Below the pieces are notes generated by a model, which had not been told where the DNA came from, did not search any database, and saw only the letters and a program-made list of their open reading frames with translations. DNA of 64,000 nucleotides from Metopolophium dirhodum. Lineage: Eukaryota; Arthropoda; Insecta; Hemiptera; Aphididae. Below, in pieces: positions 9,910-20,188 of this stretch. The stretch lies in the NCBI RefSeq assembly GCF_019925205.1, contig NC_083560.1, forward strand, positions 147,704,526 through 147,768,525, written 5' to 3'. The translations under genes were made by a program, and so were the position numbers. The number at the start of each line of letters is the position of its first letter. The first letter of the stretch is position 1.

Positions 9910-11260
9910 TCAAGGTACTTTACCAGCAGCACTTTGAAAAAAATCACAAAACTCGTCTCTAATTTCTTGTGCAGCTAGTGACGATTTTCTTCCAATTTTT
10001 GCTAATGGCGTTAAATTATTTTGATCTCTTCTCCATTGGCCAGGTATTATTGTTCCTCCTGTAAAGGAATAGCTTTACGCACTCAATTCATGTATTAGTA
10101 TATAAGTATTATTATACTCGGAGAGGCAGTTCTCCTTGAGTTGTTATGGTCTCCTAGACGTAACCTCATAGTTAGAAACTATATCCTATTTTGGCAAACT
10201 AATCAAGGGGAGCGGCCAACAAGTCACGAGCGGCGGTTGCGAGAATAACAACTTATTGAACCAGCTACATACACCGCCCCGTCCATGCGCAGGATCCATC
10301 AAAGGAACCGACATCATATATAGGAGGGCTGGGAACACAGTAAAGACAGATGTACCTGGACCAGCAACGAAGAAGCGACTTCACGCCACTAGCCATATAC
10401 AGGACGACGACTACTACTACTTCTATTACCACGACGATACTATACATTTTATATTTGTTCTAATAAAACATTGTATTATAAATCTAATTTGGCTACCATT
10501 ATTTCCAAATCATCTACATAGTGAATCCCTGAAGGGGCAGCACGTAACACTCCATCTAAATATTCTATGTCAAAAGTACCAGGTGGTGTATAACTTGTTC
10601 TAGATGAAAAACTTTTTCGCAAAAAGTTATGCAAAAGTGACACAGGTTAAGGTTATAATTGTTGCTTTTTCTGGTTCTAGAAGCATAGGTTTTCGTAAAA
10701 CTCTAAAAATTGCAGACACTATTCCGAATGAATTTTCAACCACTCGTCGGGCTCTACTTAATCGGTAGTTAAATTTTCTTTTTATTGATCCTTTTTCTTG
10801 TGTGCCTGGATATGGTTTCATGATATGTTTTTTCAAAGGAAAAGCGTCATCAGCAACAAATATATGTGGAATACATTTTTCTCTTCCTGGCAGGCACATG
10901 TCTTCTGGTAAATTTAATTTTTGTTCTTCTAAAAAATGTTTGAATGTAGTGTTCGCAAACATGCCACCATCTGATATACGGCCCTGACATCCAACGTTGA
11001 CGTATATAAAATTGTAATTGGCATCGACAACAGCAAATAAAACAATACTGAAAAATCCCTTGTAATTAATATATTCACTTCCTGTTTGAACCGGAGCTTG
11101 TAACATTATGTGTTTTCCGTCCATAGATCCAATGCAAAATAGAAAATTCCATTGGCAATTGAAATCATTGGCAATTAACTGCCATTCTTCTTTTGTTGTG
11201 GGCATCGAGAATATATAATAGTTCATTAAATTAACCATTTCTCGTAAAAAACTTGTTCAT
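9910..11260 (-). pseudogene. Harbinger A transposase, main DDE exon, split by a solo LTR
   Basis: The longest intact piece (11238-10627) encodes a DDE_Tnp_4-type catalytic core. It includes MPTTKEEWQLIANDF, the first Asp in GSMDGKHIM, then VVDANYNFI, SDGGMFANT, the second Asp in FVADDAFPLKKH and Glu in RRVVENSFGI. The first 60 or so residues expected after the splice site are missing. A one-base shift at about 10627 moves LHNFLRKSF into another frame. The C-terminus is interrupted after EYLDGV by an LTR (10060-10549) and resumes as GGTIIPGQWRRDQNN. It reaches TGA at 9912-9910, where related copies read PW or SW, so that stop is probably a Trp-to-stop change. Exon 1 is far away at 24190. Confidence 0.8.
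10060..10549 (+). mobile_element. Solo LTR, family A, inside the Harbinger transposase exon; TSD CTCC
   Basis: It starts TGTAAAGGAATAGC and ends GGGGCAGCACGTAACA, with CTCC directly before (10056-10059) and after (10550-10553). Its sequence is the reverse complement of the LTRs at 7936 and 39980. The CCAGCTACATACACCGCC block and TATATAGGAGGGCTGGG are conserved. The host reading frame continues on both sides, so this is a clean insertion followed by loss of the internal region. Confidence 0.85.
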
Positions 11261-12081
11261 ATCTACCGATTTAAAAATATAAAAAATTCAAAATACAATA
11301 TGTTCTAAATATTTTTTTTTAGGCGTTTCAAGATGTCAGATGACATTAATCAATGTAAATTAACTATTTCTTATTGAACGATTTTTTATTTTGTTGTCAT
11401 TCAAAAACGTAGAAAAAAAAGGAAAAATTTAATAACATGCAAATAATTATCAACTAGTATATATTCGTATACTACAGATAAAATTAACTTATTTGAATTG
11501 TTTCAGATAGTGAATAATGAAATGTGTACTGCAGAAGAAAATTAACTTTTGGAAATTATCAACGAGGAAAATAACGTAAAAGACCAATATGAATGCCACA
11601 CAAATCCTGGAAATACAACAAATACTTCGGATGCATTGTTCATTACACCAAAATTACCAATGCAGAAAAATAATCAAAAAAGAAAAAAAATCCAATGGCC
11701 GAAGAAGCGTATGAAGTGATGAAATCTTTGGTAAGCAAGCAAGGACAAAGAGATGAATATCATGTATTTGGAGAACACGTTGGTTTTAAAACAAGAAAAT
11801 TACGTACAAACTATGCTAAAAGTACTGTAGAATATTTAATTAACAACATATTGTATGAAGCGGAAACTGGGAAGTATGATTTCCCCCCTCAGCAGCAGTA
11901 CCAATATTTTCAACAACCGTACAACCAAAGTCAGTCTGTAAGTGTGCCATATCAAAGCTCTAATATTCTTTCTTCACCAGCAAGTTCAATTATAACAAGC
12001 CTTGCTTCACCAACACCTACAACACCTGCACTATCATTCATTGACGAAGATAGTTTCGATGAAGTATTACATTCTATTTAA

Positions 12082-12363
12082 AAAAAGTTATTATTTTCTG
12101 TAGACCTATATGTTTTTATTATTTTTCAACACAAAAGAGGTTTTTGCTATTGTTTTTTTTTTTAATCATAAAAGTATATGAAATTGATTTATAATAAAAT
12201 TAATATTATGTTTTCATTTACCTACATAGTTTTATCATTTTGTTTAGAAAAAAAATATTTTCCCTTTGAAATCACAATTAAAAAAAGATGGTCTGTCAGC
12301 ATAATATATTAATAAATATTATATGATATATTTATTTGCTATAAAAATAATTTATTTTAGTAT
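12082..12363. other. Harbinger A non-coding DNA 3' of the BESS exon
   Basis: AT-rich sequence between the BESS stop codon and the gypsy LTR. It contains AATAAA-like signals (about 12193, 12311) that could end the MADF/BESS transcript. ACCTACATAGTTTTA at about 12220 recurs at 23961, just beyond the gypsy block; its meaning is unclear. Confidence 0.4.
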
Positions 12364-12603
12364 TGTCTTGACGCGGTCCCGCGTAATAGCTGTTTGAATC
12401 CAAATAGCCTTTTACGCGGAAAGCCGCGCAACGCTTCTCAAACAAACCGCCAATCGACGACGGACGACGCCGGCGCGCGACACCCGCGCCGTGAACCGTC
12501 GGCCGGCCGTTGGGTGAACACTGAACCGGATTGTAATGTCATCAGTTCACCAGTTTTTATCGACGACCCGCACGAGAGGGATCACACCTACACGCCCCCG
12601 GCG

Positions 12604-12900
12604 GCGTATTTACGGATACTACTCGAGACTGGCCAATAAATCCCGAATTCAGTTAGGGTTCGTAAAACAAATTTATTTTACGGATACTACTTGAGTCTGA
12701 CCACTATGTAATATACCGCTGTACTCAAATAAAGGCACATGTAATTTACCACTATACTATGAATTTATCTAAATTTATTCTAATTTTGTTGATAGGTTAA
12801 AAATAGGTATGTAAAAACAATATTATTAACAGTGTATTTGCGACTATATCTATAAAAAAAATTAACTTATAATCTAATATGTAGAATGTAGATATATTAC
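12604..12900 (+). repeat. MULE left TIR
   Basis: Inverted copy of 19005-19295. It includes GACTGGCCAATAAATCCCG, AATATACCGCTGTACTC, GGCACATGTAATTTACC and the shared stretch down to TAATCTAATATGTAGAATG. The arms differ by scattered substitutions and a few short indels. Confidence 0.8.
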
Positions 12901-13450
12901 AATAATTTTAATAACGTTCATATACTAGTATTATTTAAATGTCTGTATTTTTTGTCTACGATATCTACATCCTTTCCTAGATAAGCAAATAAATAAAAAC
13001 TATTATAATATTCTTAATTAAAATCCTAAAATTCAATTCCTATGATTTTACCTACTGTATCTACGATATCTACATCCTTTCCTATGTTTTTATGTTTATA
13101 ATATATCCACGTATAATTTAATATTTAAATATTAATTACTACTATTATAATATTCTTAGTTAGACATTAACGGATTAAAAATATGGTATCAATTGCCACA
13201 TATAATTTAATATTTATATATTAATAGTTAAAGGTGGGAGAGTATCCTAAATATAAACCTTAATGTCGGGTTGTATATTGAGGATTGCATTATTTTTCCT
13301 ATTACAAAAGTTATTAATAGTTATTGCTTTCGCAGTTACACTTATGACTTATCACACTTAAATATTATTAGTTGGTAACTTACTACGTAGGTACGCACAT
13401 TATGATATTTTGGAAATATAATTTTATTTACATTTATATGATCTACAAAT
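12901..13450. other. MULE non-coding DNA before the first coding exon
   Basis: AT-rich. TATCTACATCCTTTCCTA occurs twice (about 12962 and 13069), as does TATAATATTCTTA, giving a degenerate local duplication of about 107 bp. No coding frame. Confidence 0.4.
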
Positions 13451-14176
13451 ATGTCTCACTTTTTTAATTTCGATTCTAATGTCCAAGTAGTGAAGTCTTA
13501 TATCGTTAATGATAGTGAATATAATGCTACAATTAGAACCAAAATTTGCCAAGTCGATGATTCATACAGTAAAGGTTGCGATGATTGGGTTCGGAAATAT
13601 TCATTATATTCAAAAACAAATTGGATAGTTAGATGTACATTTCCTAACAAACAAATGTATGTTTATCGTAAAGACTACATATGCCAACATTCATCAAAGA
13701 ATAAAAGTCATAATTCTAATTTGACAAGGTTACGTGATAAAAACTGCAGTGCGTCAATTAAAATTGTAGTAAAAAAAAATACTGTGAACACACAAAGAAA
13801 AGATCAATATATTATGCGTCAAGGTTTAGACACAGAAATAAAGGTAAGACAATTTTTCCAAACAAATAAATTATTTTATTTTACTAATTTTTAGGTTTTT
13901 AATTTATTTTATTTTCGGGTAGGTAGTATTTGTCCATACTCATAAAGTTTATAATGCTGAAGCATGTAGCTACCTTAGAGTAAGTAAGGAGGTCCGCGAA
14001 AATTTCATTACATATTTTATTGGTGGAATGACCCCTGCTGCTGCTAAAACTTATCACGAAGTACAACTCACTAGTTCTATTGACGATGCGGATAATATGG
14101 AGTGCATTAAACAATTAGCTAATGCACAAATCAATCCTACCGATCGTCAAATATATCAACTATTTGAAACATGGAG
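13451..14176 (+). pseudogene. MULE transposase N-terminal part (GCM/WRKY-like finger), incomplete
   Basis: Exon 1 is 13451-13843 (131 codons, ends AAG|GTAAGA). Exon 2 is 13923-14176 (after GGGTAG, ends TGGAG|GTTAGT), joined in phase. Exon 1 has WIVRCTFPNKQMYVYRKD YICQH spacing and KNCSASIKI, the Cys/His pattern of the finger placed before MULE transposases. Exon 2 encodes FVHTHKVYNAEACSYLRVS, FITYFIGGMTPAAA and INPTDRQIYQLFETW, as seen in insect MULE proteins. The frames are clean, but no exon with the DDE core follows, because satellite DNA begins at 14570. It was probably the 5' half of a full transposase gene. Confidence 0.6.
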
Positions 14177-14269
14177 GTTAGTAAAAATGAAATATCTTCT
14201 TTTCTTATATCTATAAAATATTATTTGTATGAAAAAATGCACTTATTTAAATTAGTGAATCACACGAAC

Positions 14270-14540
14270 ATTAATTGTTGTAACTCTAAAACAAATTACC
14301 GTAAAAACATTAAATTTTCACTGAATGTATATACTGGCATTTTCTATACATGATAAAATTTTCAAAATATTTTAAATATTTTTAAGCTATTTATAAACAT
14401 TTGAAATTTCCAATTTTTTTTAGTTTTTTTTTTTTATAAATGTCAATAAAATGTTATCCGTTGGTTAAAAAACTTGAAAATTTAATACAAGATTCCCCAT
14501 AAGTTTATATAATAGCAGTTTGATTAAACATTAAGCAAAT
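14270..14540 (+). repeat. Dispersed repeat (GATTCTGAGC family, internal part)
   Basis: TTGTAACTCTAAAACAAAT, TGGCATTTTCTATAC, TTTAGTTTTTTTT, ATAAATGTCAATAAAAT and GAAAATTTAATACAAGATTC are shared with 43911-44600, 47087-48416 and 54820-55300. It looks like a diverged fragment of the same non-coding DNA element. Confidence 0.5.
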
Positions 14541-14569
14541 ATTAAAAATACATAGGCCATTTAAAGACG

Positions 14570-15215
14570 TACGTCACACCAGCCCCCCCATTTTCAAAAT
14601 ACCGAAATTTGATTGTTCTATCTTTTAGTATGCTATTTGTACGAATTTGTAAGCAGTGTTACAGAATTTGTATGCCCAAAGTGGCTCAGATATATCAAAA
14701 ACTCGTCGGGGGGCTGGCGAGACGTCACGCCAGCCCCCGACATAGGTTAATCGAATTTTTTTTTTTACCAACGCTTTGCCCTCTTTCGTACGTATTTGTA
14801 CGCGCAATATAAACATTCGTACGCTCTTCGTTCCGGGGGGGATATCGATAAACGCGTCGGGGGGCTGGCGAGACGTCACGCCAGCCCCCGACATAGGTTA
14901 ATCGAATTTTTTTTTTTACCAACGCTTTGCCCTCTATTCGTACGTATTTGTACGCGCAATATAAACATTTGTACGCTCTTCGTTCCGGGGGGGATATCGA
15001 TAAACGCGTCGGGGGGGTGGCGAGACGTCACGCCAGCCCCCGACATAGATAAATCGAAATTTTTTTTTTACCAACGCTTTGCCCTCTATTCTTACGTATT
15101 TGTACAAGCAATATAAACATTCGTACGCTCTTCGTTGCGGGGGGGATATCAATAAACCCTGCCGTGGGGCGGAGGGGTGGCGAGACGTCACGCTAGCCCC
15201 CGACATAGGTCATTT
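14570..15215. repeat. Satellite of about 152-bp units with a GC-rich hairpin
   Basis: GAGACGTCACGC occurs at 14719, 14870, 15022 and 15182 (spacings 151, 152, 160), with a partial unit at about 14570. Each unit carries GGGGGCTGGCG and its exact complement CGCCAGCCCCC around an 8-base loop containing GACGTC. It then has a poly-T tract, ACCAACGCTTTGCCCTC, TACGTATTTGTACGCGCAA, CATTCGTACGCTCTTCGTT and GATATCGATAAACGCG. The third unit has a mismatch in one hairpin arm. Frames across it are translated repeats, not genes. Confidence 0.85.
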
Positions 15216-16282
15216 GAAATTTCAAATGCATACAATCAAAGCTCTAAAATTAAAATTATTTGAACATACTTAGCGTATTTTTGAGACTTGGATTTATTTG
15301 AACATGATATATAGTCATAGATAGGTATAGTTTATATACCTATTATTCTAGGAGTCCATATAGGTACTTAACGTTATTGTTTAATTTGAAAAACTTTCAC
15401 GGTCACCAATACAATCTGTACCTACCTATGTATTGTAATATATTAATCTATAGGTATTTGAAAAAAAATTTGATTATACAAATACCGACATTTAAAAAAG
15501 AAAATAGCTACGTAATATTATATTATTCTCCTATTTACCATCTACCTAGTATTATATTATGGTCAATGTGTATTCACTAGACGAGATGGTGGATAGTTTC
15601 TGATCAAACTGCTGTACTATTTATTATTTCCAATACTTTTATTAATTATTATTTAGTTAATTTTTCTTTAGATTCAAACAAAATGGTGTGGTCATTATAT
15701 TATAGACTTTATAGTAGGTACTATACTATATTATGTCCGCGAATTAAAATTTTTTTAGTATTAGGTATTGTAAAATATTTTGAAATAAACTCTGAATATA
15801 CCTTTAGACTTCCATTATTTATTAATATTTACTATAATAATTAAGACAATTTATTATAAGTCTGCTGTATGAGTTTGAAAATGATTATGTGTGTTTTAAA
15901 TTTAGAATAGATTACCTATAGGTATATTTTTATTTCTATTGACTGTTACCCACGCGCTAGCCGACAAAGCCGGCCGTCCATGTTCTCTAACTCCGGTACT
16001 ACCGCCTTTTCTTAAAATAGTGTTCATGTGGAATAATGTTATAAAGAAACAATCAATTGTTTAAAAATAGGTACCTATAGTAATTTGGTTTAAAATATTA
16101 GGCACTTTTCATTAGCTACGATTCTGCAGTTGACAGACGACCATCATATTATACCTAGTGTTATACTTGCAGTTGAGAGAGACAAAACCGTTTTTCGTAG
16201 TTTATATTTTATTTTTTTAATTTGCTTACTTATTAGTAATAAGTAGTTATTAGCTAGTAAGTTATTATTACAATACAATATT
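15216..16282. other. MULE internal non-coding DNA
   Basis: AT-rich, with TACCTA-type motifs. A GC-richer patch at about 15950-16010 contains CACGCGCTAGCCGACAAAGC. It may act as a promoter for the gene at 16283, but nothing specific supports that. Confidence 0.35.
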
Positions 16283-18369
16283 ATGGTTGGAAGAAAACCT
16301 TTAGTGGATCCACTAAGGGTTATAGACGCAGTACTCTATTACAAAAATGCTGTAATTGAAGAAAACAATTGTGGAAAAAGTAAGTACCTACCTACATTTT
16401 TATTTAAAATTGTATTAATATAAAGACATTTTGTAGATTATAAGTATATTAGTATCTTTAATTCTAAAAAAAAAAATCTCTGTAGAAAATTAATTTTTGA
16501 ATGAAATATTTTCAACGATAGAAAGGTACCTATTACTACAGTACTACCTAGTTTAATGAAAAGTAAGTATAGTTAGCTAGATCTCTGAACAATAGGTACC
16601 TAAATAAGGTTAATTTCAATCTTTGTTTCATGTGAATAATGTAATACAATATATCAGGTGTGAAGTGATGTATTATGTTAAATTTTTTTCATAATTTAAA
16701 ACAAAAACAAACCAATTTAATCAAAGTATTTAATATTTCTCAAGCTAATTCATGAATTTTAATTTACTTATAAACTTTATTTTAGAAATTGTTGTAGCAT
16801 CAAACAATGTATGGTCAGATATAAGTAATCGATTAGGTGGATCTATTAGCAAAAGTGCTCTTTATATATTTGTTCAACAAGGACGCCATGGTATCCATGA
16901 AAAGCTTGGAATTGGTGTAGTAGACAAGAGACTTGACTCTGAAAATAATGTCCAAAGTGTTGAGCCTATCGTTGAATTTGGTAATATTTTAAAATTACAA
17001 TAAAATATTTTCAAAAATAAAATACAATTTAAAAAACAATGTGTCTTAAATCTCTTAATATAGAATATTTATGATTTTTTATTAATTTACTAAATTACAT
17101 ACCTATTGGTTAATATTTTATGAAATATAGGTAGGTACTTATAATTTAATATTTATAGATGAATCTAGTGATAGCAGTGGTGACAATGTAGAAAATTTAC
17201 CATCTAAACATTTTACTATTACATTGTCTGTTGATGAATGGAAGCAAATAGAACCTAATGAAGTTCTATACAAAAATAAAAATAGTTTTCGTTCTTATTT
17301 AGTACTACCGAAAGGATCGTGGACCAATATTTTAGCTGAACATATATGGATGCATACAAATTTACCTTGCTGTATTGCTTTTAGAAGAGCTAAAGTTACA
17401 GATGAAGGAAACCATTTTATTGTAATAGATGGAAGATGTTCAATATGCTATTCTTATTTTAAAGGAGTTATATTTGAAAGACCATCAGAAAATTCTAGGT
17501 TTGTATTTTAATGAATTAATTAAAGACTAATAAATCTATAGTTATAAAATAAATTTAATAACTATTATAAAACTTGAAATATTATTGATACCTATATATA
17601 ATAATATAATATCGATAACACATCTTATAAAGTGTCATCCCATTCTAATAATGATATATATTATACAGTTAAAGTTTATGATGGATTTGAACACTGTGAA
17701 TGTGCGTTTGGTCAAGGAGGTAAATTTTGTAAACATATTTGTGCCATACAGTTGAATGGATTTAACATCGAAAATATTGTAAATTTATCAACGAAACATA
17801 GAATTGAATTAGGTAACCTTGCTATTGGTAAAGATTTCGATCATACATTTATGGAACCAATGGACCTCGCAAATGATATCGTTTCTACTAATAATTCCAA
17901 GCGGGAAAAAACTTCTGAAGAAAACATGTCAACTTTTTTCAATTCTATGTTACCAACTGATGAAAGTATAACTGAACATGAAACGCAAAATAATGACTAT
18001 GGACAACATTTAAATTTAGGAATCAATGTATTACAAAATAACATCGACCGAATAAAAAACATTGCTCAAAGTAACCCTAATAGTTTGATGCTCAAAAAGA
18101 TAAAACAGTTTAACAAACAATTGGAAAAAATAACATCATTATCTGATTTGGTTGATTTTAATTTCAATAAACTTCGTCGTGCAAATCTTATCGAAACACA
18201 GCCAACTTCCAGATCCAGGCGCAAACGACTAATAACTTCTGGTGCTAAACGCATCCAAGCAGGACGACCGTCTTCAAAAGAACAAAACTTCAAGCAAAGA
18301 AAAAAACAGAAGGTTCGAAGTCTAGGTAAAAATTTACTAAACAATTTGCCACATGCAAAATCTCATTAA
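16283..18369 (+). pseudogene. MULE gene with SWIM zinc finger; DDE core deleted
   Basis: Exons in phase: 16283-16379 (starts MVGRKPLVDPLRVIDAV, donor GTAAGT), 16786-16980 and 17159-17498 (acceptor TTATAG, ends CTAG|GTTTGT), then about 17605-18369. Exon 3 encodes a DESSDSSGDN linker, an FRSYLVLPKGSWTNILAEHI domain and a Cys pair in GRCSICYSYF. The last exon has the SWIM pattern CECAFGQGGKFCKHICA (CxC...CxH). It continues into a basic C-terminus (SRSRRKRLI, FKQRKKQKVRSL), likely DNA-binding or nuclear targeting. Only about 110 bp separate exon 3 from the SWIM exon, where a MULE would carry some 250 residues of DDE domain, so the protein cannot catalyse transposition. Confidence 0.65.
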
Positions 18370-18480
18370 TAATATTTTTAAATGCCTACTAATGTCCAAT
18401 TAAGAATATTATATTATATTGTTATAAAATAATAAAATGAATCTTTACCAAGTTTTTATTTATTTCCTTTATTTTATTTT

Positions 18481-18852
18481 TTTTTTTTTTTATTGATCTT
18501 ATAAAACATCGGCTTTTGTGGCCATTAGTTTACAATTTACAGTAATTTAAAAATATTTACAATTTCATATTATATATCTTGTGGAAAAGGTCTTAAATTA
18601 GGTTGTATAGCTGGATTTCTTTTATGTACTGTATGATGTTGCGGATTGATTGGGTGTCAGGTCCTAATGCTTCTCCGATTTGTTGAGATATGTCGTATTT
18701 TTTCCTCATGTCATCATATTTTCGGCATTCAGTAATAATATGTTTTACTGTGAGGTCCACTCCACACATTTCGCATATGGGGGGATCATTTTTTTCCATA
18801 AGATGCGTATGTGTGATGAAAGTGTGGCCTATTCTTAGACGATTTAATATAG
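18481..18852 (-). mobile_element. 5'-truncated LINE (RNase H-side C-terminus) with poly(A) and 18-bp TSD
   Basis: The minus strand encodes RLRIGHTFITHTHLMEKN then PPICEMC and VKHIITEC, the C-terminal Cys/His motif of insect Jockey/LOA/I-type retrotransposons, followed by a stop and a poly(A) tract (T-run at 18481). TTTCCTTTATTTTATTTT is found at 18463-18480 and 18853-18870, a target duplication. Truncation at the 5' end during reverse transcription is usual. It lies inside the MULE. Confidence 0.8.
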
Positions 18853-19004
18853 TTTCCTTTATTTTATTTTATTTGAACCTTTGTCGGGGTGTTTTGTTGT
18901 CTGAAAGGGTTAATGCTACATTAAATACTTAATAGGTGTCGAGTTCAATTCCGAATTTTGTCGATTTAAATTGCGTTTGTTTCATTTACTTTTCACTCGA
19001 CACG

Positions 19005-19295
19005 ACACTACATTCTACATATTAGATTATAAGTTAATTTTTTTTATAGATATAGTCGCAAATACACTGTTAATAATATTGTTTTTACATACCTATTTTT
19101 AACCTATCAACAAAATTAGAATAAATTTAGATGAATTCATAGTATAGCGGTAAATTACATGTGCCTTTATTTGAGTATAGCGGTATATTACATAGTGGCC
19201 AGACTCAAGTAGTATCCGTAAAATTAATTTGTTTTACGAACCCTAACTGAATTCGGGATCTATTGGCCAGTCTCGAGTAGTATCCGTAAATACGC
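19005..19295 (-). repeat. MULE right TIR
   Basis: Inverted copy of 12604-12900, from CATTCTACATATTAG to CCGTAAATACGC. The immediately following CCCCCGGCG is the TSD. Confidence 0.8.
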
Positions 19296-19528
19296 CCCCC
19301 GGCGAATCGTCTTTTATCTTTTATTTTTTTTATTTTGGTCTCGCTTCTCGTAACGGTTACCCACAGGGCTAATAACCCTTGCCATAATCGTTGTTCTTTT
19401 TGTTTGTTTGGAGTGAACGAATAAATTCAACCATCTCGCCTTCAATAGTTGTGTTTTTTATTTACTAAAGAAAAACTTGGTTACCTCGATCCACCTCACC
19501 CACCGGCACCCACTAGGTCCGCAACAAC

Positions 19529-19546
19529 TGGCTCCCCGTACAGGAA
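19529..19546 (+). promoter_or_regulatory. Primer-binding site of the gypsy element
   Basis: TGGCTCCCCGTACAGGAA begins two bases after the LTR end. The first ten bases match the complement of a tRNA 3' end of tRNA-Asp type (from memory); the rest diverges, so the primer tRNA is uncertain. Confidence 0.55.
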
Positions 19547-20188
19547 TCACCGGTAAGTGAAAACTTATTAACTTACCCCTTACTACCACCATCATATACC
19601 ACCCGTTGCGCGACTTGGAAAAAAGTCCCCGACGCGGTCCGACAAAAACGTGGTTAGCTGGCGAAAACGGAAAAACCGGCGTTACGTAATATATTACATA
19701 AGGACGTAACAACCAGCCGCGCCGCCCGATTTACGGACACACCGACTACATCGCGCGCGACGCTCCAAAGTCCACACACACACGACGTAGGTAGGTAGGA
19801 ACGCAAGAGCGCGAGAGGGCCACACCACCACCACCCAGCACCACCACCGATAACGTCAACACGCAATTACCTGGGACAGAAATACCACATAATCGGACTG
19901 CCGCCGCCGCCGCTCAAAGCGACAGCCGCCGTCTTCCTTAATCGCAGTAGTGGGCCGGATAACGCACACACGCGCATTCGTGACAACACTCTGCGAAAAC
20001 CGGTTACTGTGATCGCCCGGCAAGCGCAATAACAAAACAATAACAACCCACTGACCTACATTCCGTACGCAAATAAACACCGATAAACGGTCAACACAGC
20101 TGATCGAAGGAACGCAACGACCGTTCCACCGACAACAGCCACATTTTATATTTTCCCGTAAACAACACCGGAAAAACAACCAGACGTC
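19547..20188 (+). other. Untranslated leader of the gypsy element
   Basis: GC-rich leader between primer-binding site and gag. It contains ACCACCACC runs and several short frames on the other strand. No conserved motif recognised. Confidence 0.45.

Larger units (their letters stand above)
8879..12081 (+). pseudogene. MADF/BESS DNA-binding gene of Harbinger A, decayed
   Basis: Exon 1 (8879-9200) follows acceptor CCATAG and ends GAA|GTAAGT. It encodes a MADF domain (REKVCQLIDLYYERPVLW, DAWCEISKIM). The frame shifts in a run of eight A at about 9036 and there is a TAA at 9120-9122. Exon 2 (11507-12081) follows TTTCAG, has a TAA near 11536 and a shift near 11690. It then encodes DEYHVFGEHVGFKTRKL and a Gln/Pro/Ser/Thr-rich tail ending EVLHSI. 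MADF-BESS or Myb-like proteins are the standard partner of Harbinger transposase and help it reach DNA and the nucleus. The minus-strand transposase exon lies inside this gene's intron. Confidence 0.7.
12604..19295 (+). mobile_element. Mutator-like element (MULE) with about 300-bp TIRs and 9-bp TSD
   Basis: The left end GCGTATTTACGGATACTACT (12604) is mirrored at the right end (...CCGTAAATACGC, ending 19295). The inverted match extends roughly 290 bp inward (to about 12900 and about 19005). CCCCCGGCG lies at 12595-12603 and again at 19296-19304. A 9-bp duplication, long TIRs and genes with a GCM/WRKY-type finger and a SWIM finger are all MULE traits. The catalytic DDE region was not found between 17498 and 17605, so the copy is non-autonomous. 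Confidence 0.85.

Noticed and set aside
10256..10603. 115-codon plus-strand frame
   Set aside because: It lies in the solo LTR and runs into the antisense of the Harbinger exon. The related LTRs at 7936 and 40 kb do not keep it open.
14719..15200. CRISPR array
   Set aside because: The repeats are contiguous 152-bp units in a eukaryotic transposon with no unique spacers of CRISPR type.
14609..15273. Several overlapping frames of 60-106 codons on both strands
   Set aside because: They are the 152-bp satellite read in different frames; the same peptide recurs with each unit.
18690..18932. 80-codon plus-strand frame
   Set aside because: It is antisense to the LINE fragment, whose Cys/His motif on the minus strand is convincing.
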